Under the pieces are notes generated by a model. The model did not search any database, was not told the DNA's origin, and saw only the letters and a list, made by a program, of their open reading frames with translations. This document shows, piece after piece, positions 9,640 through 19,859 of a stretch of DNA of 64,000 nucleotides. The translations under genes were made by a program, and so were the position numbers. Each line of letters begins with the position of its first letter. Within the stretch, counting starts at the first letter, position 1. Source of the stretch: Coniferiporia sulphurascens (taxonomy: Eukaryota; Basidiomycota; Agaricomycetes; Hymenochaetales; Hymenochaetaceae); contig NBBA01000008.1 in the NCBI GenBank assembly GCA_002794785.1, positions 1,426,001 through 1,490,000 on the forward strand, written 5' to 3'.

Positions 9640-10178
9640 GAAGGATCCTCACTGTCTCGGTCGACCACCCCTGCTCTGAGCTCACTGCAGTGGTGCAGGT
9701 CCTCTGTCTTGCCGGTCCCTATGGGGGATACTGGTTGAGCTTCGGCTCAGCTTACCAGCGCAGACATGGCTTGATCTCCCACTGCAGGTGGCACAACCAT
9801 CCACCCTGGCCGGCACAGTCAACCTCCCATGTCCTAGGTGGCTGTGAAATGTTCCAGCCTTGGATACGATGTGTTTGGCCGAAAAGCGACCCCCTCCCTG
9901 TCCACCATACCAAATGGGTGGATGAAAACCACCTCCTGGTCTTAAGGCGCTGGCTATGCCTTACAGGCCACCTCAACTGGATGTCCAATCGCACAGCTGG
10001 GGCGATTCGCCTCGCCTTTGCGGCTATGGACTTGGATGGCCTCCCCACCGATAACAACCTCGACTTGGACACCCTCTGGGGCTATGTGTGCAGGTTGCTC
10101 GGATCCAGAACTCAGGATGCAGACCCAGCCCTTTTGGAGCTTGCAGGTATGCTCCCACCATTTCCCTCTGACTCTTGA
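9640..10178 (+). pseudogene. LINE-B ORF2 C-terminal region
   Basis: A 162-codon frame containing YGGYWLSFGSAYQRRHG, ISHCRWHNHPPWPAQST and the B-type ending DNNLDLDTLWGY...DADPALLELAG. The His/Cys-rich block HCRWHNHPPWP...GGC recurs in every copy and may bind metal or nucleic acid, but this is inference. Confidence 0.75.
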
Positions 10179-10378
10179 CTGCTGTTTGGATCCCCCATTG
10201 GTTTCTTCTATGGCACTTGCAGCCACTCCTTTCCTCTTCTAAGGGACTCTCTCTTTCTGATCTCATCTTAACTTGGTTTGGTTCACTGTAGTCACAATAT
10301 GTATGCCTCCTTCTCCCCCTCTTTATTTACCCTAATAGGGTGCATAAGTACACTAGGCCTCCCTCAGGAGGCACACGC

Positions 10379-10907
10379 TGTACCGTTGCCCACTCTGCTA
10401 GCCACCAATACTGTCCAGAGTGACGACCCAGCATGCCCGGAGGAGATAGGCACCGGAAAGGTCACCGGGCTTGGCAAGCATGAGGGTATGGACACATAGT
10501 GCGCAAAGGGACTGACACGTAGCACGATGGGTTAGCCGGGATGATAGCGAAAGGGGGGGATCTGATGGGAAGGTGTAGGCAAGATTAGCAACAGGAAGAG
10601 AGATTGTATTTAGTTCTGTCAGTAGGACAGGAGAAGGCAGCTTGGAAGGAGTCGGGGATTGAGTCCCACTTCTGTGATTTCTTGTTCAATCCTCTGCCCG
10701 TCGCGTTCATTGGAGCATTGCGCTCCGGGAGTACGTCACTTCGCGCTTGTTTGAGTCCGTATCTGCGTGAGCCATCGATCATATTGGTTGTTCCTCCCCC
10801 TCTCATCTGTCACCAGACGACTGATGCTTCGGTCTCGCCCGAGGGAGTATCAAGGGATCAATACTACAGCAGCTCGTTCTGTGACCTCCAGGTTTCGACC
10901 TCATACA
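10379..10907 (+). mobile_element. LTR-like insertion in LINE-B 3' UTR
   Basis: A 529 bp stretch with TG...CA ends (TGTACCGTTG ... CCTCATACA) that splits the LINE-B 3' UTR. The sister copy (about 11925-11960) shows the uninterrupted sequence. A 4 bp duplication ACGC / GCGC with one mismatch flanks it. No coding frame or other copy of it is visible in the window. A solo LTR is the simplest reading, but orientation is unknown. Confidence 0.45.
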
Positions 10908-10970
10908 GCGCCCTGCCCAGTTTCACTCGATGAGTGATGACAGGCGCCTCAGTAGTTAGGTAGTTTACAG

Positions 10971-10989
10971 GCGGCCCCTTCGGGGCCGC
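10971..10989 (+). other. LINE-B 3' hairpin
   Basis: A perfect 8 bp stem GCGGCCCC / GGGGCCGC around a TTC loop, about 40 bp before the poly(A) tail. A1 and A2 LINEs have a hairpin of different sequence but the same position and loop. The downstream block TTATGTAGCTCAGTAGGAAT is the B version of the A-family terminal block. It is a probable RT recognition element. Confidence 0.6.
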
Positions 10990-11047
10990 AGGTGTATTAT
11001 GTAGCTCAGTAGGAATAATAAATTTAAAAAAAAAAAAAAAAAAAAAC

Positions 11048-11173
11048 AAGAGCTGCTGACACTCCATCGCTTCCCGGTCCACAGGGAGTGCTTCGGCATA
11101 GAGTTCATCCATGAATGCCAAAAGGGACAAGGCATTGAGAAAGTGGTAGTCATTAACATACCATTCTCAGAAT
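11048..11173 (+). repeat. Left arm of inverted repeat
   Basis: Begins AAGAGCTGCTGACACTC directly after the LINE-B poly(A) tail and ends ACCATTCTCAGAAT. The reverse complement is at 11669-11800, with scattered mismatches and a few indels. Confidence 0.85.
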
Positions 11174-11668
11174 CAGGGGTCCATCAATCTGCCCACTACC
11201 ATAGCCACAATCTTATCATCCACCACCGACTTTGCCATCTGGTAGGACAGGGCTGCTCCCTGCCACTGGCAGAGTGTTCGGACATTTGGATCACCTGGCA
11301 TGAGTATTGGGCATTTGGTTGGCCCACCCATTCAACTCAGAGATTGCACAGTGATCTGACCCATCAATGTCATGGTTTTTGAGATATACTTGTTTTCCAA
11401 TGCTGAGGAGTGGTCTGAAGCGGTAGATAGGTATGAGAAACTGGAGTCAGAGTCGGAAAGTGGCGGGAGGTCAGAGAACTAAATATAGACCACCTGCGGT
11501 ACATACCATGTGAATCTAGTTAGGTGGACCATGGTACCATTAGCCAGACCTAGTTAGTTAAGCCAGAAGCAAATTGCCCATACTGGCGGTTATACTGTCA
11601 GTACCGATTAGCGACTCTGCTTTGGTGATAACCACTGGGAACTGTAGGCACACGATCACCATCAGCGC
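11174..11668. other. Spacer between inverted arms
   Basis: 495 bp of sequence with no similarity to any other part of the window, no long reading frame and no recognisable motif. It is the only unique DNA in a 24 kb stretch, so it may be a relic of the original, pre-transposon locus. Confidence 0.6.
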
Positions 11669-11800
11669 ATTCTGAGAATGGTATGTTAATGACTACCACT
11701 TTCTCAATGCTTGTTCCTTTTGGCACTTCCAAATGTGATGAACTCTATGCCGAGCCTCCATGCATGCTGACTTGGTGAAGTGATGAGTGTCAGCAGCTCT
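11669..11800 (-). repeat. Right arm of inverted repeat
   Basis: Reverse complement of 11048-11173 (ATTCTGAGAATGGTATG ... GAGTGTCAGCAGCTCT), directly followed by the poly(T) end of the minus-strand LINE-B. Together with the flanking LINE-B copies it forms one long palindrome. Confidence 0.85.
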
Positions 11801-12073
11801 TTTTTTTTTTTTTTTTTTTTTAAAATTTATTATTCCTACTGAGCTACACAATACACCTGCGGCCCCAAAGGGGCTGCCTGTAAACTACCTAACTACTGAG
11901 GCGCCCATCATCGCTCATCAAGTGAAACTGGGCGGGGTGTGTGCCTTCCGAAGGAGGCCTAGTGTACTTATGCACCCTATTAAGGATAAATAGAGAGAGA
12001 AAGAAAGAGGCATACATATCACAACTACAGGAAACCAAACCAAGTTAAGATGAGATCAGGAAGAGAGAGTCCC

Positions 12074-12647
12074 TTAGAAGAGGAAAGGAGTGGCTGCAAG
12101 TGCCATAGAAGAGACTGATGTGGAATCCAAAGGGCAGTCAAGAGTCAGAGGGAAATGGTGGGAGTGTACCTGAGAGCTCCAAAAGGGCCGGGTCCGCGTC
12201 CTGAGTCCTGGATCCGAGCAACCTGCGCATGTAGCCCAGAGGGTGTCCAAGTCCAGGTCATTGTCAGTTGGGAGTCCGTCCAGGTCCATGGCCGCAAAGG
12301 CAAGGTGAATTGCCCCAGCTGTATGGTTGGACATCCAGTTAAGGTGGCCTGTGAGATGCAACCAGCATCTTAAGACCAGGAGGTGGTTTTCATCTGCCCA
12401 TTCAGAGTGGTGGACAGGGAGGGGGTCGCTTCTCAGCCAGACTCATTGTATCCAAGGCTGGAATGTTTCGCAGCTGCCAAGGACATGGGAGGTTGACTGT
12501 GCCAGCCAGGGTGGGTGGTTGTGCCACCTGCAGTGGGAGATCAGGCCATGTCTGTGCTGGTAGGCTGAGTTGAAGCTCAGCCAGTAGCCCCCATAGGGAC
12601 CGCATGACAGAGGACCTGCACCACTGCAGTGAGCTCCGAGTGGGGTG
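12074..12647 (-). pseudogene. LINE-B ORF2 C-terminal region
   Basis: The frames give AGAIHLAFAAMDLDGLPTDN and the B-type ending, with one shift (DTLWATCAGCSDPG instead of the usual WGYMCRLLGS). The HCRWHNHP block is in a second frame around 12530. It is broken by LTR-F at 12648. Confidence 0.75.
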
Positions 12648-13145
12648 TGTTACAATTTTCCTTTCTTTTTATTGCGCTGACTCCTTCTTCATCATCTCAG
12701 TCAGCACACTCCCCATTTCTCTGCTTACTCATCCTTATTTCGCCTTGCACCATAAGACGCCATGATGACGCTTATTGCACCATCATGACGTGCTTGCTTA
12801 TGATCACCGTACTTGATTACAGGCATCTGAGTCCATGACCTTCCATAGTTGGTAAACACCTAACAAGTCGCTACAGTAACAAAACTTAGAGTAGCATATA
12901 AGCATGTACTTCAGTAGCAAGCCTAGCTTGTGTCTTGTTCTACAGCCATTCTGCTCCCCATCTACTGTGTGCCGCTGTGCCACTAGTCGCTCGTCGTACC
13001 CGACCCACTCAGAGCCTACTGCTCCACATCGTCGATCAGGGCCCCATCGACGATCACCTCGAATTACAACATCTAGAAGCCCCGTTGTACCATAGTCCCG
13101 CAACAGGAGCCCCGACGTCGATCACCACATACCGTGAGCTTAACA
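12648..13145 (-). mobile_element. Solo LTR, family F, copy 2 (internally deleted)
   Basis: 498 bp, TGTTACAATTTT ... GAGCTTAACA, with a perfect 5 bp duplication GGGTG on both sides (12643-12647, 13146-13150). It is about 60 bp shorter than the other copies and has lost the start of the small ORF. Confidence 0.9.
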
Positions 13146-13180
13146 GGGTGGATGACTGAGATAGTGATGAGTTTTCTTGG

Positions 13181-14080
13181 TCATCTAGTGGGGGGAGTGG
13201 TTACTGCCAAGTACTTGTTGGCAGTGGAGGCGAGAGGGCAGGCCAGTTGGAGGGACCAGCGCTTGCTGAAGGTGCGAGTTGCCACTTCCTTCAGTGCGGA
13301 GATAGAGGGAGCTAGGGTCGACAGAGGAAGCTCTGTAGCAAGCTTCGCCTCGGAGTCCGCCCATTCATTCCCAGGGATTGCCTCGTGTCCCAGGCACCAT
13401 TGGAAATGAATGGTTAGATTTGGGAAGGAGTTGAGAAGAGTCTTGACCCCCACCTTCCATAGGGGGAGGAGCTGGGCCCCCAATGCTGAGGGCCAAGTGC
13501 GAAAGAGGCCAAGGGCTGTCAGGGAGCCAGAGAGGAAATAAATCTCCTGGATGTCCAGCAGTAGGTGTTGGAGTCGGCGTGCAGCCCAGCCTGGAGCAGT
13601 TGCCAGCAAGAAGATCTTGGTGTCTGTTGCTGTGGTGCATGATGGAGAGGCCAGCCGAAGGGAGGTGATGTATAGTTCCCCCTTCATGCCGCAGATGGCT
13701 GATCCTGAGGCATTTCCGATGTGTGAGCCATCAGTGAACACCTGCAGGGAAGAGTCAATGCAGAGAGCCTGGGCTTGGGCAACATAGTGGTCGCGCATTT
13801 CCATGGAGACTGGCTGCCTGGGGGCTGAGAAGACGATTTGACCTTGACTGAAGGCAAGGGGGTCCGTCCAGGGGGGGTGTGTGTATGCTGGGATCTGTTG
13901 GACTCGGGGGACGTGGACCTGCAACGAAAGGGAGAAAGGAGTGTTAGCATTAGGATTGGACTTTTTCTGCCCTACACAGTGGGGGGTGTGCCAGAGGCGC
14001 AAGGCATGAGTGGTCTTTAAATATTTGAAATAAGCGAAAAAAGGGGGAGTGGAACAGAGGAAATGCACCCTTGTAGACAC
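13181..14080 (-). pseudogene. LINE-B RNase H domain with upstream connection
   Basis: An uninterrupted 299-codon frame: LKTTHALRLWHTPHCVG connection, then QVFTDGSHIGNASGSAICGM, ATDTKIFLLATAPGW, YFLSGSLTAL and HEAIPGNEWADSEAK. Two acidic motifs are altered: Glu in TDAEIF is Lys and Asp in LSDS is Gly. The encoded RNase H would be inactive even if expressed. Confidence 0.85.
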
Positions 14081-14089
14081 CCAATATCC

Positions 14090-15307
14090 AACAACAAGCA
14101 GTGTTCTGCACCGCCTGTAGTCGATTGACTAGGGTTTTTTGACGACATCCATGATACCACACTGGTGCACCCCATGCTAGGACGGTGTGCACACAGGCGG
14201 TATAGAGTCGCTGGAGGTGGATGGCAGACAGGCCCCTCTCTGTGTTACTGAGAATCCGAAGGGCTGCCAATGTTGAGAGGCCTTTGGAGCACATGCACTC
14301 CATGTGAGGTTTGAAGGTGAGGCCTGCATCCCACCAGATTTCCAGCCATCACAGAGGGTTGGTGGGGTGGATCAGAGTGTCGTTGTCGATTTGGATCCCA
14401 GCGGTGTCCCAGCAGTGGTAGCCGGTTCGTTGCCTGGGTGGGTGGAAGTGGAGGGCCTCTGTCTTTGCTGGTTTGATGTTGAGACTGATCTGGCAAAAGA
14501 GGAGGTCAAGTTGCTGGTATGCCTGTGCAAGGGATCTGCAGTTAGCCATTACTGAGGTGCCCATGCAGGTGATGAGGTGGTCATCGACATAAGCCAGCAG
14601 TTGCGAGTTGTGCTGTTGAAAGTGCCGTGCTACAATGCCTGCAAAGATAGTCGACAGGATGGGTGACACCGGTGATCCTTGTGGGGTGCCGAGGTCGGGT
14701 TTTGGTGCAGTCAGTAGAGTTGTGCCATCGAATGAGATGGCCACTTCTCTGTTTGTCATGAAGGAAAGACACCATGCCGCTATGTCCGGCAGGCATCCCA
14801 TCTCCAGTAGCTGGTGGTGGAGTCGTCCTGGGTGCACCGAGTCGAAGGAGCCCTGGATGTCCACTGCTAGAATGGAGCATACAAATCCCTTCGCATGGGC
14901 GCCCTCTACGGTCTGTAAAAGGTGCTGAGTGGCATCATAGACTGAGTGGCCCTGATGTCCCCCATACTGGTTTGGTGGCAACCAGTTCCTCGCATTTGCA
15001 AGGTACTGGAGCCAGTTAGCGATCATTTTTTCGAGTAACTTGCCCAAGGTTTCCTCAAGGGTGATGGGGTGATAGGAGTGGGGGGAGAAGGGATCCTTCT
15101 TGTTTGGCTTCTGGAGCATTACAACTTTTGCTGCCCGCCAGCAGGCTGGGTGGTGCCCCAGTCACAGACAGTCATTGAAAAGCGCAAGTACCTCATCAGG
15201 ATAGGCATCAACCACCCATTTCAGGGGGCGATACCCAATCCCTGAAGGGTCTGGGGCTGACAGGTTGGAGGTATTGGCCAGTACTCCTGTAAGCTCTGAG
15301 AAGAGTA
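14090..15307 (-). pseudogene. LINE-B reverse transcriptase
   Basis: The main frame (14349-15119) carries PNKKDPFSPHSYHPITLEE, NQYGGHQGHSVYD, VDIQGSFDSVHP (motif A), GTPQGSPVSPILST (B) and LLAYVDDHLITC (C). The thumb and connection continue in the frame at 13950-14303. The N-terminal part runs to about 15307, where the A2 LINE is inserted. The catalytic Asp pair is intact. Confidence 0.85.
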
Positions 15308-15321
15308 GCAGTGGAGCAGCT

Positions 15322-16539
15322 TTTTTTATTTATTTATTTATTTATTATTCCTGCAGTATTACATAATTACAGGCTGCCCCCCCCCCCAAAGGGGGGGCCC
15401 TAACTACATAACAACAGAGGCACCCATCATTGCGCAATGCACAAAACTGGGCAGGGGCCCTGCTCCCTGAAGGGAGCCATGGTGTGAAGGGCCCCTATTA
15501 GTGAAGAAAGAAGAAGAAAGAGGGAGGAATACATATCACTACAGCAAAGCCAAATGGACAAATGTAGGCAAAGGGGGTAGCTTAGAATAGGAAAGGGAGG
15601 GTGAGAGCACCAGCCAGGACATGTGTGGGGGAGTCCGAAGGGCAGGCATTAAGCAGAGGGAAAGGGGGGAAGCATACCTGAGAGCTCCAAAAGGGCTGGG
15701 TCCGGGTCCTGGGAACAGGGTCCAAGCATACTACTCATGTAGTCCCAGAGGAGGTCCAAGTCCATATCTTCGTCAGTGGGGTGTCCCTCCAGCTCCATCA
15801 TGGCAAAAGCCAGGTGGATGGTGGATGAGGTGCAGTCAGAGAGGCAGTTCAAGTGCCCCATCAGCTTTAGCCATCGGCACAGAACCTGGAGACAGTTTTT
15901 GTTGGCCCACTCGGTGTGGTGGGTTGGAAGTGAGTCATGGGGGGGCCAGACCTTGTGGATCCAGGGGCAGAATGTATGACACCTGCCCAGTACATGGGTG
16001 GTCGACTGGGCCAGCCAGGGAGGGTGGTTGTGCCACCTGCAGTGCGAAATCAGGCCATGCCTGTGCCGGTAGGCTGAGTCAAAGCTCAGCCAGTAACCCC
16101 TGTAGGGACCAGCATGGCAGAGGACCTGAGCGACTGCAGAAAGTTCGTGGCAGGAGTGGTCAACCGACTGCGTTAGCAGTTTGGGGGGTCACTGTGACAG
16201 GATGCTGTTGACAGCTAGGTACTTATCAGCTGTCGAGGCAAGTGGGCAGGCAAGTGAGAGGGACCAGTGTTCCATCATTGAGTTAATGGCAGCCTCTTTC
16301 AGTGCGGAGGTGGAGGGTGTGAGGGAGGATGGGGGTAGGTTCATGGCGAACTTTGCCTCACAGTTGGCCCATTCATTGCCTGGTATGTTGGAGTGGCCCA
16401 GGCACCAGACAAAATGTACAGAAAGATCCAGGTGTGAGTCCAATAGGGTCTGGACCTCCGCCTTCCATTGGTGGAGGAGGTGTGTGCCTGGAGCTGGTGC
16501 CCATGTGCGGATCAGGTGGAGTGCCATCAGCGAATCCGA
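15322..16539 (-). mobile_element. LINE subfamily A2, 5'-truncated insertion in LINE-B
   Basis: 1.22 kb, from T-rich tail (TTTATTTATTTATTTATT) through the A-type hairpin and C-terminal region to mid RNase H. A 14 bp duplication, AGCAGTGGAGCAGC / AGCAGGGGAGCAGC, is present at 15308-15321 and 16540-16553. The LINE-B linker frame continues past it, so the insertion is certain and younger than the LINE-B. Confidence 0.9.
15649..16527 (-). pseudogene. LINE-A2 RNase H C-terminus and ORF2 end
   Basis: HSNIPGNEWANCEAKFA and the following block (16189-16527), then the ORF2 end with A2-type MELEGHPTDEDMDLDLLWDYMSSMLG (15649-15861). The fourth RNase H acidic residue is lost (WAN for WAD). Stops near 15870-16190 separate the two frames. 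Confidence 0.75.
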
Positions 16540-16553
16540 AGCAGGGGAGCAGC

Positions 16554-17858
16554 TGGAGTAGGGGGAGGCAGGGGGCCAAGGCCTGCAGCCAGGAGTGGGG
16601 GGGGCAGTGGGAAGAAGGTGGATCTAAACAGCTCACCTTTCTCTTCATTGGTCTGGGTGAAGGTGCCATCTGCATGCTTAAGTGAGGGGACTTGGGTAGG
16701 TCAGATGCCGAGGCCACGCTTGGCCCACGACCAGATGTTAGAGGGGTCGGCCTCTGATGCCTGTTCTGAGTAGTAAGTCCGCTTCACAGCATGTATCCCT
16801 CTTTTGAAGGAGTGTCTTGCTGCAGCCTTTGCGGTGGGTGTTGGGGCACTGTGAATCGAATTCAGTAAGTCTCGGCAGTTGGACGACCACCAGGGGACTG
16901 CTGTTTTCAATGGAGACCAGATTGTGGTGAAGGGTTGTAGTGTGTCTGTCATAGCTTTGAGGACTGCACTTGCTTTAAGATCTAGGGAGTTAGCATCCAC
17001 CACTGGGAGGGCGAATGCGACTGTGAGGGCTGGGAAAGCAGCCTCTATCCAACTGTCCTTATCCTCATTGCAGAGTTTTCAAGTTGTTAGTGTAGGCCAG
17101 GGTAGTGTTGTTGGTATTGACCATCGCAAAATGTGATGGTCGGAGAGTGGCGATTGGGTGTTAATAAAGGAATCCATGATGGACTTCGGGTTTATTGCTG
17201 GTGGGGCCCATACCATGTCGATTGGACACCTTCATCGCCCTGGGAGGGGCCAAGTGTCGCAGTCGGGCAGGTGGGCCAGTTCATGGCCATTTTCCCTGAA
17301 GAAGTCATCCAGAGGTTGGGCCCTGCGATTTTCTTCTTGGGTTGAGTCAAGGTCAGACCACGAGTGATGGCGACAGTTGAAGTCACCAGCCACCATGAGG
17401 GTTGATGCGAGAGCTGGAGGTAGAGAAAAAAGGAATGTCTCACCTGGGTGTCCCAGTCTGGCTTCCACCCAATCAGGGGGCAACATACCATAGTAGTTGC
17501 ACACCCTCACCAGGAGGTTGCCATGGATCTCCACAGTCAAGACATCGGTTCTGCTGGAGGCGGGGCCAACTACTGACCATGAAGACTGGGGGAGGGACCT
17601 TGAGACGTATGTGACCACCCTTGGTTGGGTGGCAGGTGGGAGGACTGGAATGAAGCCAGGGATTGTTGGTACATTGAAGACTGGATCCCTGTCTGGGTTG
17701 GTGAGGGAGGGTTGCAGGCCGATTTGATACCACAGCAGCTCCTGGATTAGGATCAGGTGAGGCAGGGGGGGTTCGTTAGTGAGAGAGGGGATTAGTGAAT
17801 GTATTGCTGCAAGTGAGCGGGCAGCGTTCCACTGGAGCACATGGATTTGTGCACTCAT
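16554..17858 (-). pseudogene. LINE-B endonuclease and EN-RT linker
   Basis: The ORF2 start is at 17858: MSAQIHVLQWNAARSLAAIHS. Its ATG overlaps the ORF1 stop as ATGA. Endonuclease motifs: LIQELLWYQIG (Glu motif, usually QEPPW), MVAGDFNCRHHSW and, in other frames toward 17090-17230, the DM-W and SDH blocks. The linker (16701-17003) reads LDLKASAVLKAMTDTLQPF and NIWSWAKRGLG. A frameshift near 17232 ends the first frame. Confidence 0.8.
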
Positions 17859-18183
17859 TGTTCCTCCTCCATGAAGATGTTGGTGTCCTCTTCTTGCTGG
17901 AGTGCAGAGTCGATAGCGCAGAAGTGCTTCTTCTTCGGGCAGGTCGGGAGGGTGGCGGGGTGGTCGCCCTGGCAGTTTGCACAGTGGCAGGGGTGGGGGC
18001 AGGCATCTCCTTTGATTGTGTCAGCTGCGCAGTAGGTGCATGACTTACGGTGATTGGCTGTCAAGTGCAGTCCGGCACATTTGGCACAACGGGCCTGGGC
18101 TTGGCACCCCTTCTTTCTGTGACCTAGTCCCTGGCAGCGCTCACACTGAGTGAGGCCCGGGCAGACTGGCGGAACTGAGAGGC
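17855..18183 (-). pseudogene. LINE-B ORF1 C-terminus with CCHC knuckles
   Basis: CQGLGHRKKGCQAQARCAKC, HRKSCTYC and HPCHCANC form a run of zinc-knuckle-like Cys/His motifs ending FMEEEQ and a stop at 17855-17857. ORF1 proteins of this class bind the LINE RNA. It is truncated at its left (N-terminal) side by the neighbouring A2 LINE. Confidence 0.8.
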
Positions 18184-18499
18184 TTTTTTTTTATTTTTAA
18201 ATTTATTATTCCTGCAGTATTACATAATTACAAGCTGCCCCCCAAAGGGGGGGCCCTAACTACATAACAATGGAGGCACCTGTCATCGTGCATTGCACGA
18301 AACTGGGTGGGGGCTCTGCTCCCCAGAGGATGCCAAGGTGTGAAGGGCCCCTATTAGTACACGAAAAGGAAAGAGGGAGGAATACATCTCACTACGGCCA
18401 AGCCAAATGGACAACATCAGGCAAAAGGGGGTAGCTTAGAATTGGAAAGGGAGGGCGAGAGCGCCGGCTGGGACATACACAGGAGAGTCCAAAAGGCAG

Positions 18500-18990
18500 T
18501 CATAGATCAGAGGAAAAGGGAGGAAGTGCACCTGAGAGCTCCAAGAGAGCTGGGTCTAGGTCCTGGGAATGGGGTCCAAGCATATGACTCATGTAGTCCT
18601 GGAGGAGGTCCAAGTCCATATCTTTGTCAGTCAGGTGTCCCTCCAGTTTCATCGCGGCAGAGGTGCGGTCAGAGAGGCAATTCAAGTGCCCCATCAGCTT
18701 GAGCCATTGGCGCAGAACCTGGAGATGGTTTTCATCAGCCCACTCAGTATGGTGGGTCGGAAGTGGGTCACAGGGGGGCCAGACCTTGCGGATCCAGTGT
18801 TGGAATGAACAGCACCCACCCAAAATGTGGGCAGTCGACTGGGCTGGCCAGGGGGGGTGGTTGTGCCATCTGCAGTGCGAAATCAGGCCGTGCCTGCGCC
18901 GGTAGGCTGAGTCGAAGCTCAGCCAGTAGCCCCTGTAGGGACCGGCATGGCATAGGACCTGGGCGACTGCGGAAAGCTCCCGGTGGGGGT
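18500..18990 (-). pseudogene. LINE-A2 ORF2 C-terminal region
   Basis: MGGCCSFQHWIRKVWPPCDPLPTHH, then the A2-type ending KLEGHLTDKDMDLDLLQDYM, then LELSGALPPF and the stop. The YGGYWLSF and HCRWHNHP block lies in a different frame just to the right (18850-18990). Confidence 0.75.
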
Positions 18991-19015
18991 GGTCGACCGA
19001 TTGTGTGAGTAGCTT

Positions 19016-19708
19016 TCAAGGGTGGTGGGAAGGGATACTGTTGATGGCAAGGTACTTGTCAGCTGTCGAGGCTAGGGGGCGGGCAAGTGAGAGGGACCAG
19101 TGCTCCATTAGGGTGTTAATGGTGGCCTCTTTCAATGCAGAGGTGGAGGGTGCGAGTGAAGACGGGGGCAGGTTCGTTGTGAACTTCGCCTCCCAGTCTG
19201 CCCATTTGTTACCGGGGATGTCCGAGTGACCCAGGCACCACACAAAGTGGATGGAGAGATCCAGATATGAGTCCAGAAGGGTCTGGACCCTGGCCTTCCA
19301 TTGGTGAAGGAGGTGGGCGCCTGGAACTGGCACCCATGTGTGGATAAGGTGGAGTGCCATCAGTGAATCTGACAGAAAGAAGATGTCAGATGCAACAGGC
19401 AGGTGATCCCAGAGGTGGTGTACAGCCCAGCTCGGTGCAGAGGTGAGTGAGAAAATCTCTGTGTCTGTTGCTGTGGCACAGGTGGGGGAGGCAAGCCGGC
19501 GGGAGTTGAGGCAGGTGAGGCCCCTCATGGCCCAGACGGCTGATCCGGAGTTAGTACCCATGTGCGAGCCATCAGTGAACACCTGGGGGTGGGGGAGGGT
19601 GCTCAGGGAGTGAGCAGCAGCCACAAATTCCTTGCGGGTGTCCTCGCTAACCAGAGTGATAGGAGTGGCGAACGAGACTCTTCCATTTGTAAATGCCAGA
19701 GGATCCAT
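19016..19708 (-). pseudogene. LINE-A2 RNase H domain
   Basis: A 230-codon frame from MDPLAFTNGRVSFATPITLV. VFTDGSHMGTNSGSAVWAM, ATDTEIFSLTSAPSW, FFLSDSLMALH and HSDIPGNKWADWEAK give all four acidic positions. It looks structurally complete but ends out of frame with the C-terminal region. Confidence 0.85.
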
Positions 19709-19859
19709 CTGAGGGGGATGAGTGTATGCAGGGACCGGTTGAACCTGTGGGACCTGGACCTGCAGAGAAGTGGAAAAGGGACAGTTAGTTACAGTTTTAT
19801 AGTAGCATTTTCTACTGACAGAGTGCAGGGTGTGCCAGAGGCACAGAGAGTGGAGAGTC

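Larger units (their letters stand above)
8075..11047 (+). mobile_element. LINE subfamily B, 5'-truncated copy, left half of an inverted pair
   Basis: Plus-strand LINE-B from RT motif B to the poly(A) tail (about 11028-11046). Order: RT (8079-8911), RNase H (8930-9633), C-terminal region (9640-10178), 3' UTR with hairpin 10971-10989. An LTR-like insertion occupies 10379-10907. The minus-strand LINE-B at 11801-18183 is a close relative in mirror orientation: both carry GHEAIPGNEWAD and ELPLSTLAPSIS in RNase H and CACAC in the 3' UTR where other B copies differ. Confidence 0.85.
11801..18183 (-). mobile_element. LINE subfamily B, right half of the inverted pair
   Basis: Minus-strand LINE-B from poly(A) tail (T run from 11801) to the CCHC part of ORF1 at 18183. 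It is interrupted by solo LTR-F (12648-13145) and an A2 LINE (15322-16539), each with target-site duplications. Without them it is about 4.7 kb. It is cut at 18183 by the tail of the A2 LINE, and the ORF1 N-terminus is not found nearby. All coding parts carry frameshifts or stops. Confidence 0.88.
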
